This document shows positions 56,969-64,000 of a DNA stretch of 64,000 bases, piece after piece. Location of the stretch: contig NZ_ANNU01000032.1 in assembly GCF_000346615.1 (NCBI RefSeq), positions 1 through 64,000 on the forward strand, given 5' to 3'. Made by a program: the position numbers and the translations under genes. Positions within the stretch are counted from its first letter, which is position 1. Every line of letters starts with the position of its first letter. The notes beneath the pieces are model-generated. The model was not told the origin of the DNA and ran no database searches. It worked only from the letters and a program-made list of their open reading frames with translations. Source of the DNA: Nafulsella turpanensis ZLM-10. Lineage in GTDB: Bacteria > Bacteroidota > Bacteroidia > Cytophagales > Cyclobacteriaceae.

Positions 56969-57886
56969 TTGAGTTTTCAGATAAAAATACTGGGTTCCAA
57001 CTCCGCAACACCTGCTCATAACAGAAATCAATCTTCTCAACTGCTCAACATAGGCAGTGAGTATTTCCTGATCGACTGTGGAGAAGGAACCCAGATGCAA
57101 CTCATCCGCTACCGCACCCGCTTTCATAAAATTTCTCATATATTCATCAGCCACCTGCATGGCGACCATTACCTGGGCCTCATGGGCCTCTTGCTCACCA
57201 TGCACCTGCAAAAACGTTCGCACGACCTCTATATTTTTGGTCCGCAGGGGCTGGATGAAATTATTACGGTTCAGCTAAAACACTCCCGTACTGTATTAAG
57301 CTATAAACTACACTTTACCGCCCTGCAAGCCGATAGCCATACACTGATTTACGAAAGCAATCAGCTGAGTGTATATACCCTGCCGCTGGTCCACCGCATT
57401 CCCTGTACGGGCTTTCTCTTTAAAGAAAAACCGAAGGACAGGAGAATGAACAAAGCCAAGCTGCTACCGGAAATGACCGGCGAAGAAATTACCCGCCTTA
57501 AGAAAGGGGAAGATATTTACAGTACCGAAGGCCAGCTCCGGTACCGCTGCCTGGATTATACCCTTCCTCCCAGGCGCTCCCGCTCTTTTGCCTATTGCTC
57601 CGACACCAAATACGAGCCGGCCCTTATCCCTTACATTAAAAATGTAGACCTCCTGTACCACGAAGCTACTTTTGCCCAGGACCAGGCCGAGCGGGCAGCA
57701 GAAACCTTCCACTCCACCGCCGAACAGGCCGCCCATATGGCCAGGGAAGCAAATGCAGCTACTTTAGTGCTGGGCCATTATTCTGTTCGCTACAAAGACC
57801 TGAGCCCTTTGCTTTCCGAAGCACAAGGCATCTTCCCTAATACCAGGCTGGCCATTGAGGGCGAAACCATTGAGGTAAAAGACTAA
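56969..57886 (+). CDS. rnz: Ribonuclease Z
   Basis: RNase Z trims the 3' trailer of tRNA precursors that lack encoded CCA, which fits the two tRNA genes in this window. The 305-residue protein has the metallo-beta-lactamase motif SHLHGDH (residues 61-67), GSNSATP and DCGEGTQ near the start, a Pro/Arg exosite-like segment (RMNKAKLLP) and later ligands in YCSDTKYEP, LYHEATF and LGHYSVRY. The start is TTG at 56969, chosen because no ATG precedes the conserved strand; spacing to the STAS gene is 8 bases. The YhhQ-type transporter starts 3 bases after its stop. Confidence 0.95.
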   Translation: MSFQIKILGSNSATPAHNRNQSSQLLNIGSEYFLIDCGEGTQMQLIRYRTRFHKISHIFISHLHGDHYLGLMGLLLTMHLQKRSHDLYIFGPQGLDEIITVQLKHSRTVLSYKLHFTALQADSHTLIYESNQLSVYTLPLVHRIPCTGFLFKEKPKDRRMNKAKLLPEMTGEEITRLKKGEDIYSTEGQLRYRCLDYTLPPRRSRSFAYCSDTKYEPALIPYIKNVDLLYHEATFAQDQAERAAETFHSTAEQAAHMAREANAATLVLGHYSVRYKDLSPLLSEAQGIFPNTRLAIEGETIEVKD

Positions 57887-57889
57887 CAC

Positions 57890-58717
57890 ATGAAGATAGA
57901 GGCCACTGCACCTGCCCGCAGGCGAAATAATCTGTTCCTCATTCTTTCCGGCATTTTCCTTACCAATGCCATTCTTGCCGAGCTCATTGGTGTCAAAATT
58001 TTCTCGGCCGAAGGGAGCCTGGGGCTTCCGCCCGCCCAAATCCCCTTACTGGATAATTTCAGGCTGGACTTTAACCTTACTGCCGGGGCTATTATCTGGC
58101 CGCTTGTGTTTGTTACCACCGATATTATTAATGAATATTTTGGTCCGAAAGGAGTCAGGAAAATAAGCTTTCTCACTGCAGGCTTAATCCTCTATGTTTT
58201 CGGGGTAATTCTGCTGGTAACTGAGCTGGAGCCGGCTGCTTTTTGGCTGGAGGTAAACCGGACCGATGCTGAAGGAAGGCCCTTTGATATTAACACGGCC
58301 TTTAATGCTGTTTTCCGGCAGGGAATGGGCATTATAATCGGTTCCCTTACCGCCTTCCTTATTGGTCAGCTGCTCGATGCATGGGTATTTCAGCGCCTGA
58401 GAAGCATTACAGGATCTAAAAAAATATGGCTGAGAGCAACCGGCTCTACTCTTATTTCTCAATTAGTCGACAGCTTTGTCGTGCTCTTTATAGCCTTCAA
58501 ACTGTTTGGCAACTGGTCATGGCCACAGCTTATTTCCGTTGCCCTAATCAACTATCTCTATAAATTTGTAGTAGCGGTTCTGCTCACCCCACTTCTCTAC
58601 CTGGCTCACTACCTGATTGACCGTTATCTTGATGGCCGTCACCACGGTGGCCGGCATTCCGGTGGCCGTCACCACGGTGGCCGACATCCCGGTGCAACTG
58701 AGAATGCTGGTCTCTAG
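57890..58717 (+). CDS. yhhQ: Queuosine-precursor transporter (YhhQ/VUT family) with a His-Gly-Arg tail
   Basis: The 275-residue inner-membrane protein has about six helices. The family signature is LAELIGVKIFS, then FVTTDIINEYFG near residue 75, which marks transporters for queuosine precursors (preQ0/preQ1 type). The end is unusual: after the last helix (VALINYLYKFVVAVLLTPLLYL) comes a tail RYLDGRHHGGRHSGGRHHGG continuing to the stop. It is encoded by four 15-base tandem units at 58634-58693. The tail is not part of the family and could bind metal ions. It lies 3 bases after rnz, so the operon concerns tRNA maturation and modification. Confidence 0.88.
   Translation: MKIEATAPARRRNNLFLILSGIFLTNAILAELIGVKIFSAEGSLGLPPAQIPLLDNFRLDFNLTAGAIIWPLVFVTTDIINEYFGPKGVRKISFLTAGLILYVFGVILLVTELEPAAFWLEVNRTDAEGRPFDINTAFNAVFRQGMGIIIGSLTAFLIGQLLDAWVFQRLRSITGSKKIWLRATGSTLISQLVDSFVVLFIAFKLFGNWSWPQLISVALINYLYKFVVAVLLTPLLYLAHYLIDRYLDGRHHGGRHSGGRHHGGRHPGATENAGL
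58634..58693 (+). repeat. Four 15-bp tandem repeats in the transporter gene
   Basis: Units are GGCCGTCACCACGGT, GGCCGGCATTCCGGT, a second exact copy of the first, and GGCCGACATCCCGGT. Each codes for Gly-Arg-His-x-Gly. The identity of units 1 and 3 hints at recent expansion. Confidence 0.9.
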
Positions 58718-59469
58718 GCACTGTATTCTTCTCCCCTTCGTAAATTATCACAGATAATAGCTGTTGCAATCGCTACATTCAGCGACTCAGCCCCTCCATA
58801 AGCAGGGATTCTTATTTTCTTGCTGATAAAAGGATAAAGATCCGGATGGATCCCATTGGCTTCATTCCCCATTAGCAAATAACCCCCGCCGCTAAAGGAA
58901 AAATGATGGACATCGGCACCCTCCAGGTCGGCACCATAAACCGGCAGCCTGTTGCCCGCTAAAAAGCCGGGAAGATTGGTATAGTAAGCCCGAACGCGGG
59001 TAAAAGAACCTTTAGCAGCCGCCACCACCTTAGGACTGTAAAAGTCGACGGTATTTTCTGAACAGATGAGCTTCTTTATTCCATACCAGTCGGCAATCCG
59101 GATAATCGTACCCAGGTTTCCCGGGTCATTGACATCATCGAGCAGCAGCGCATATTCACCGGCCGTTGCTTCCAGTGGCTGGTTTGGCTTCATTTCGGCT
59201 ACTGCCAGGGCGCTGTCGTTCGTCTTAAACGTACCCAGACCGGCGAGGATATCTGCCGGTACTGAAACCAGCTCCACATTTGCTTTTTCTAATTCCTTAG
59301 CGTTATCTTGCAAAAACAATGGAGTTGCATAAACAGTTCTTGTTTCATAATCTGATTCCAAAAGTTCCAGCACGCTTTTTGTGCCCTCGACAAAGAAGAG
59401 CTGTTCTTTTTTGCGATACTTTTTGAGGTGCAGTGATTTTATGAGCTGGCTTTGTTTTTTTGTAATCAT
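58714..59469 (-). CDS. TrmH/SpoU-family RNA 2'-O-methyltransferase
   Basis: The protein is 251 residues from the ATG at 59467-59469; the longer frame to 59625 would add a 52-residue Cys/Phe/Arg-rich leader over the tamL gene. An N-terminal substrate-binding part (ITKKQSQLIKSLHLKKY, then EGTKSVLELLE) is followed by the SPOUT methyltransferase core: LLDDVNDPGNLGTIIR (motif 1), GSFTRV, and the C-terminal LLMGNEANGI and PAYGGAESLNVAIA, which form the knot. It methylates a ribose in rRNA or tRNA, exact site unknown. A TACTTTTG promoter-like element is just upstream at 59474. It is divergent from tamL with only 22 bases between starts and overlaps the transporter stop. Confidence 0.9.
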   Translation of the reverse strand: MITKKQSQLIKSLHLKKYRKKEQLFFVEGTKSVLELLESDYETRTVYATPLFLQDNAKELEKANVELVSVPADILAGLGTFKTNDSALAVAEMKPNQPLEATAGEYALLLDDVNDPGNLGTIIRIADWYGIKKLICSENTVDFYSPKVVAAAKGSFTRVRAYYTNLPGFLAGNRLPVYGADLEGADVHHFSFSGGGYLLMGNEANGIHPDLYPFISKKIRIPAYGGAESLNVAIATAIICDNLRRGEEYSA

Positions 59470-59473
59470 AAAG

Positions 59474-59481
59474 CAAAAGTA
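59474..59481 (-). promoter_or_regulatory. Candidate -7 element of the methyltransferase
   Basis: On the minus strand TACTTTTG matches TAnnTTTG and ends four bases before the ATG, so the mRNA would be nearly leaderless. No TTG at the right distance was found. Confidence 0.35.
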
Positions 59482-59491
59482 AAACGAGATT

Positions 59492-62017
59492 TTGAAGTTT
59501 CTAAATAAATTAACCGTCCTCTGCCTCCTGCTCGGCCTATCCTCCTGCCTGGGTACCAAGCATCTGCCAGAGGGCAAGCTCCTGCTGAGCGAGCAGAAAA
59601 TTGTAGGAAATGAGGTAATAAGCACCAGTGAGCTGGCCGATTTTTACCGGCAGGAGCCTAATCTGGAGTTCCCCCTCATTCCATGGACCCCCTATGTTTC
59701 CCTCCACTACCTGGGAAAACAGTTTTACGATAAGGATAAAATCCGGCGGAAACGGGATGAAAAGGCAGAAGAGCTGGACAGGAAAATTGCCGAAGCTGTT
59801 GAAGAAGGAAGAGAAAACCGCGCAGAACGACTCCGAGAGAAGAAAAGAGAAAAAATAGAGAAAAAGAACAAAGTACTGGAAGAGGGAAACCTGCTCATGC
59901 AGATTGGAGAGCCTATTGTAATTTACGATAGTGCCCTTACCGTCCAGACTGCCGAGCAAATGGAGCTTTACCTGGAGTCGAAGGGCTTCTTTCATGGTGA
60001 AGTGGGTTTCGACCTGGATATAAAAGGAGGCAATAAAGCAATTGTAACCTATTTGATTGAAGAAAATCTTCCGTGGACCATCGACACGCTTTACCTGACC
60101 GTTGCCAACAACCAGATAAGGGACATCCTGGATGAATACCAGGAAGATAGCTACCTCGACACCACCCAGCTGTACGACCAGTATGAACTCTCCCTGGAAC
60201 GAAACCGGATTGATAATCTGCTTAAAAACCACGGGTACTATGAGTTTAGCCCTCAGTATGTACATTTTAAGGTAGACACCACTCTGGGCGAACGAAAAGT
60301 ATCTATCGAAACCATTATTTACCAGCCGGCCGACAGGGGCTATCATAAACAGTTCAGAATTGACTCTGTCATTTTTACCACGGATGCCACCATACAAGGC
60401 GACCTAGCCGGGAGGGAAAGCAGGCTGTACAACGGCATTATCTATAAGTTTTTTGAAGAGCAATATTCGAAACGCGTACTGGATAACAGGGTATTTATGC
60501 GCCCCGACAGCCTGTACAGCAGAAGGGCGACTCTGGAAACACAAAAGCAACTGGCGAACCTCGACATATTCAAGTTTATTAATGTTACCTACGACACCAC
60601 CGGCGATACCTTCAATGCACTCATTTTCACCAGTCCGCTCAAAAAATTCCAGACCAGCAATGAAGTAGGGATCACCTACAGCCACAGCACCCCTGGTCCC
60701 TATTTTAATTCAACCTGGACCAACCGTAACACTTTTGGCGGTATGGAAACACTGCAGCTCAATTTGCTCGCAGGGATAGAAGGAGTACCCGGAACGACCG
60801 ATCCGACCGCCAACCTTACCAGCCAGCAGATTGGCGCTAATCTTTCTCTTATTTTTCCTCACTTCCTGGCACCTCTCGGCCCCAGGCTGCGCTACAGGTT
60901 AGGTAACTTAAACCCTAAATCAAGGCTGTTAATTGGCTACGCCTATACCAACCGGCCGGAATTTGTCCGCTCCACTTACAACACCTCTTTAACCTATACC
61001 TGGCAAACAGAGAAGGAAGCCGATGAGAGCTTCTATAATAACCTTTATACCTTCTCTCCGCTGGATGTCAGCTATATTAACTCCTCCTTCCAGGGTGCAG
61101 AAGGCGCAGAGTTTCTGGCACTGCTGAAAGAATGGCAGGCCGAAGGGAACCCCTATATCCATTCTTTCGACCCCGCCTTTGTATCTAGCATGTATGCCTA
61201 TGCTATTTTTAATAAAAATAATTACGGTACCTATGTGGAAAGATCGCGCTATATAAGGCCTTTTATTGAGAGTGGAGGCACTTCACTTAACTTTATTGAT
61301 CTCCCTTTTGCCAGTGAAACTCCGGTAGATGGAGAGCCTTTAGAAGGAGAAGATGAACTCAGGGCTTATCGGTTTGTAAAACTGAGCAACGATTTCCGGG
61401 TGTACATTCCTCTGGAGGATAAGATAGGATTGGCCTATCGCTTAAATGCAGGGGTTGCCGTTCCATATGGCTCCGAAAATGCCACGCTCCCATATGAGAA
61501 GTTCTTCTTTGCCGGAGGGAGTAATAGCGTACGTTCTTACCGCCCCCGCCGTCTGGGCCCGGGGGTTTACAACCCAGCGCTGTATGGTGTTGATGAATTT
61601 GGCGAAAATGAAATTATCACCAACCAGCTGGAACAGCCTGGGGAAGTCCTGATTGAAGGAAGTGTCGAATACCGTCACAATATTTTTGGTTTCCTGAATG
61701 GAGCAGTTTTTGTCGACTTCGGAAACATCTGGCACCTCGAGGAATCTCCCGTTTTTCCGGGCGGTGAATTTAAGGTAGATGAGTTTTATAAGCAGTTGGC
61801 CCTTGGCGCCGGCTATGGCCTCCGGATGGACTTCTCCTTCCTGGTTGTGCGCTTCGACCTTGGTGTAAAAATTTACAACCCTATGGCCGTTACGCCTGAT
61901 GGAGAAGGTGGCTATAATTACAGCGAGGGCTGGACCTTCGATAAATTTGAAGGCTTTCCTTTCAGTGCTCCCCAGGACCTTATCATTCTTAATATTGGTA
62001 TTGGTTATCCTTTCTAA
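59492..62017 (+). CDS. tamL: TamL, lipidated TamA/BamA-type outer membrane assembly protein
   Basis: The 841-residue protein starts with a lipoprotein signal (MKFLNKLTVLCLLLGLSSC), with Cys19 as the acylation site; the TTG at 59492 is chosen because it opens this signal. POTRA-like repeats follow (about 30-300), interrupted by a highly charged helical insert (about 85-135: RENRAERLREKKREKIEKK region). A C-terminal 16-strand Omp85 barrel follows (about 390-841), with VRSYRPRRLGPG resembling the conserved VRGY-type loop motif. In Bacteroidota, TamL works with TamB to assemble or move outer membrane components. No tamB is next door. It converges on the E1 gene, with a terminator between. Confidence 0.9.
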   Translation: MKFLNKLTVLCLLLGLSSCLGTKHLPEGKLLLSEQKIVGNEVISTSELADFYRQEPNLEFPLIPWTPYVSLHYLGKQFYDKDKIRRKRDEKAEELDRKIAEAVEEGRENRAERLREKKREKIEKKNKVLEEGNLLMQIGEPIVIYDSALTVQTAEQMELYLESKGFFHGEVGFDLDIKGGNKAIVTYLIEENLPWTIDTLYLTVANNQIRDILDEYQEDSYLDTTQLYDQYELSLERNRIDNLLKNHGYYEFSPQYVHFKVDTTLGERKVSIETIIYQPADRGYHKQFRIDSVIFTTDATIQGDLAGRESRLYNGIIYKFFEEQYSKRVLDNRVFMRPDSLYSRRATLETQKQLANLDIFKFINVTYDTTGDTFNALIFTSPLKKFQTSNEVGITYSHSTPGPYFNSTWTNRNTFGGMETLQLNLLAGIEGVPGTTDPTANLTSQQIGANLSLIFPHFLAPLGPRLRYRLGNLNPKSRLLIGYAYTNRPEFVRSTYNTSLTYTWQTEKEADESFYNNLYTFSPLDVSYINSSFQGAEGAEFLALLKEWQAEGNPYIHSFDPAFVSSMYAYAIFNKNNYGTYVERSRYIRPFIESGGTSLNFIDLPFASETPVDGEPLEGEDELRAYRFVKLSNDFRVYIPLEDKIGLAYRLNAGVAVPYGSENATLPYEKFFFAGGSNSVRSYRPRRLGPGVYNPALYGVDEFGENEIITNQLEQPGEVLIEGSVEYRHNIFGFLNGAVFVDFGNIWHLEESPVFPGGEFKVDEFYKQLALGAGYGLRMDFSFLVVRFDLGVKIYNPMAVTPDGEGGYNYSEGWTFDKFEGFPFSAPQDLIILNIGIGYPF

Positions 62018-62145
62018 AAAGGTGGAGTTTCTGTCTGCCCTGGCACTTGCTTAAAAAAAGGTGTTGAATGGAGATCCTTTCCATCGGGAAGTTACCAGAA
62101 GAATGAAAAGCGCCTCTTTTTTCCAAACCTCTTTTACCCAAAAAC

Positions 62146-62182
62146 AAAAAACCCATACTCCCGCTCGAAGTATGGATTTTTT
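62146..62182. terminator. Bidirectional terminator between tamL and the E1 gene
   Basis: CCATACT and AGTATGG (7 bp) around a 9-base loop, with A-rich and T-rich flanks on the two sides. It lies between convergent genes and serves both directions. Confidence 0.75.
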
Positions 62183-62200
62183 GCTTTCGTTAGGTCCTGC

Positions 62201-64000
62201 TTAATAATCCAGCAGTTCCTGCAATTTTACCTGTACCTTATCGGCATTGGGCAACATTTCTTTTTCAAGCCCCACATTCAGCGGAATGGCGGGCAGGTTT
62301 TTGGCACCGATGGTCATAACCGGCGCATCGAGCTGCTGGAAACATTGTTCGCTAATCCGGCCGGCAAGGGATTCTGCAAAGGAATTCATGAGTGGTTCTT
62401 CCGTTACCACCAGCACCTTGCCATGTCGCTTAACCAGTTCCTTTACAGCAGTCCAGTCTAATGGATTGAGGGTACGGAGGTCGAGAATTTCTACCTGACC
62501 CGGAAAAGCTCCACTGGCAGCACGCGACCAATGCACACCCATACCATAGGTTATGACACCCACCGTATCTCCTTCTTCCAGTTTTTCAGCAGAAGCTTCC
62601 TGTGCTATCCTTGCTTTGCCTAAAGGAATAATGTAATCCTCATCCGGCTCCAGGGTTTTAGCTTCTTCTGTTCCTGGTACTTTACTCCAGTAAAGCCCTT
62701 TATGCTCCAGCATTACTACTGGGTTCGGATCGTAAAAAGCCGCTTTGAAAAGACCTTTCATATCGGCTGCATTGGAGGGGTACACTACTTTTATACCCCG
62801 GATATTCAGGAGTGTAGATTCCACACTACCGGAGTGATAAGGTCCTCCCCCGCCGTATGCGCCAATCGGCACACGAATAAGCGACTGGATGGGGAATTTA
62901 CCTCTGGAAAGATAACAGCTCTTGCTCAGCTCCTCTACCAGCTGGTTAATACCCGGCCAGATATAGTCGGCAAACTGAATCTCTACCATGGGTTTTGCCC
63001 CTACGGCCGACATACCCGCTGTGGAACCAACAATATAAGCTTCCTGTATGGGCGTGTTAAAAACTCTTTCTTCCCCGTACTTGCCTGCCAGGGTAGCCGC
63101 TTCGCGGAAAACACCCCCAAGACGACCGCCCACATCCTGGCCATACAATAAAGCATCTGGGTGCTTTTTCAAAATCTCATCCACCGCATGCAGGGCGGCA
63201 TCGACCATTACTACTTTTTCGGCTCCCTTTGGTTTCCGCTCTCCTTTTTCTTCTGTAACCGGCGTGGCAGCAAACTCATTTTCCATGAGCGTTTCCGGAG
63301 CTGGTTCAGGAGCGTTTAATGCAGTTTCATAGGCCTTCGCAATTTCCTGCACCGCCTCTTCTTCAATTTTTTCTATTTCCTCAACCGAAGCTATTCCTTC
63401 CTCGAGTAAGAAAGCCCGTAACTTCGGCCGCGGGTCATCCTGACTGTGCAGGGCCAGGTCCTTCTCTCCGCGATACCATTCCTTACGAACTCCGGAGGTA
63501 TGGTGCCCCAGCAAAGGACAGGTGGCGTGCACCAGAACAGGCTTTCTTTCCTTCCGCACATATTCATAAGCCTTTTGCATGCCGAGGTAAGAGGCTGTAA
63601 AATCAGCGCCATCGAGCTGCATCCGCTCCAGCCCTTTAAAACCGGCTGCAAATTCATAGGCATTCATGGCGCGCATTTCTTTACCGCTTGCCGATATACC
63701 CCACTCATTATCCTGCACCAGGTAAACCACCGGCAGTTGCTTGAGCACAGCCATCTGCATGGCTTCCGATACTTCGCCTTCCGTTACCGAGCCATCGCCC
63801 AGCGAGCAAAGTACCACCGCTTTTTCACTTCCATTGAGCAGCCCCTGGCTTTCGAGGTAAGAAAGCCCATGGGCCATGCCGGTCGCCGGAATCGCCTGCA
63901 TACCGGTAGCAGAGCTTTGGTGCGGAATGGTAGGCATTCCTTCTCTTTTAAGGGAAGGATGCGAATAATAGGTTCTGCCTCCGGAGAAAGGATCGTCGGC
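62201..64000 (-). CDS. Fused 2-oxo acid dehydrogenase E1 (alpha and beta parts), partial at the window edge
   Basis: The frame stays open to position 64000, so the N-terminus lies beyond the window; 599 residues are visible. The alpha part has the thiamine-diphosphate motif GDGSVTEG at about residues 68-75 of the visible part, followed by Asn in VYLVQDNEWGIS. The beta part has KVVMVDAALHAVDEILKKHP, YGQDVGGRLGGVF and MVEIQFADYIWPG, ending in the C-terminal dimer domain (GVITYGMGVHW, LDLRTLNPLDW, VVTEEP). Fused E1 alpha/beta of about 660-690 residues is typical of Bacteroidota. It decarboxylates a branched-chain or similar 2-oxo acid and passes the acyl group to the E2 core. E2 and E3 are not in the window. 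Confidence 0.92.
   Translation of the reverse strand, partial: ADDPFSGGRTYYSHPSLKREGMPTIPHQSSATGMQAIPATGMAHGLSYLESQGLLNGSEKAVVLCSLGDGSVTEGEVSEAMQMAVLKQLPVVYLVQDNEWGISASGKEMRAMNAYEFAAGFKGLERMQLDGADFTASYLGMQKAYEYVRKERKPVLVHATCPLLGHHTSGVRKEWYRGEKDLALHSQDDPRPKLRAFLLEEGIASVEEIEKIEEEAVQEIAKAYETALNAPEPAPETLMENEFAATPVTEEKGERKPKGAEKVVMVDAALHAVDEILKKHPDALLYGQDVGGRLGGVFREAATLAGKYGEERVFNTPIQEAYIVGSTAGMSAVGAKPMVEIQFADYIWPGINQLVEELSKSCYLSRGKFPIQSLIRVPIGAYGGGGPYHSGSVESTLLNIRGIKVVYPSNAADMKGLFKAAFYDPNPVVMLEHKGLYWSKVPGTEEAKTLEPDEDYIIPLGKARIAQEASAEKLEEGDTVGVITYGMGVHWSRAASGAFPGQVEILDLRTLNPLDWTAVKELVKRHGKVLVVTEEPLMNSFAESLAGRISEQCFQQLDAPVMTIGAKNLPAIPLNVGLEKEMLPNADKVQVKLQELLDY

Noticed and set aside
59537-60397. 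286-codon minus-strand open frame inside tamL
   Set aside because: It opposes conserved POTRA coding; codon bias of the sense gene makes such frames.

Overview
The window looks like a chromosomal segment from a Bacteroidota member, most likely of the Cytophagales. The reasons are two long proteins with C-terminal T9SS type A sorting domains (YPNP-type), a lipidated TamA homologue (TamL), an E1 dehydrogenase with alpha and beta parts fused, DUF2490 and DUF6089-like outer membrane proteins, a GH3-family adenylating enzyme, and promoters of the Bacteroidota type (TTG, about 17-21 nt, TAnnTTTG) before pta and the tRNA pair. Species-level placement is not possible from sequence reading alone. I see no CRISPR array, intact prophage or complete mobile element.

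Layout. 0-12 kb: a LuxR-type regulator, a GH3-family enzyme, a small HELGH zinc-peptidase-like protein, the pta-ackA acetate pathway with an unusual heptamer repeat block between the genes, a secreted alpha/beta hydrolase, a DUF2490 protein, and a coupled ATP-grasp ligase plus flavin-dependent luciferase-like monooxygenase operon. 12-20 kb: two very large orphan PAS sensor kinases separated by a 25-bp perfect palindrome. 20-24.5 kb: a translesion synthesis pair (dinB and a short DnaE2-like alpha subunit with a degenerate PHP domain). 24.5-31.4 kb: a PqiA-like membrane protein, a DUF6089-like outer membrane protein and a large Ig/cadherin-like T9SS surface protein. 31.9-38 kb: a complete tripartite RND efflux operon. 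38-46 kb: a small SEC-C membrane protein, then divergent acetylesterase and 1633-aa pectinesterase genes, the latter with a LacI-type palindrome just before its start. 46.6-50.2 kb: an AT-rich orphan FtsX/MacB-type permease, a decayed IS3-family element not recognisable from ORFs alone, and a tRNA-Ser/tRNA-Pro pair. 50.4-64 kb: Bat-like VWA/TPR genes, thiolase, a YwqK/MORN repeat protein, purC, a STAS protein, rnz, a queuosine-precursor transporter with a His/Gly/Arg repeat tail, a SpoU methyltransferase, tamL, and the 3' part of a fused E1 dehydrogenase running off the right edge.

How the parts work together. Pta and AckA interconvert acetyl-CoA and acetate with ATP gain, and the thiolase and E1 dehydrogenase at the right end also sit around acetyl/acyl-CoA. 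The efflux operon, PqiA-like protein, permease and TamL concern the envelope. The pectinesterase and acetylesterase could together strip methyl and acetyl groups from pectin. The least explained items are the ATP-grasp/monooxygenase pair, the heptamer repeats before ackA and dnaE2, the perfect hairpin between the kinases, the divergent PHP domain of DnaE2, and the SEC-C/His-motif membrane protein.
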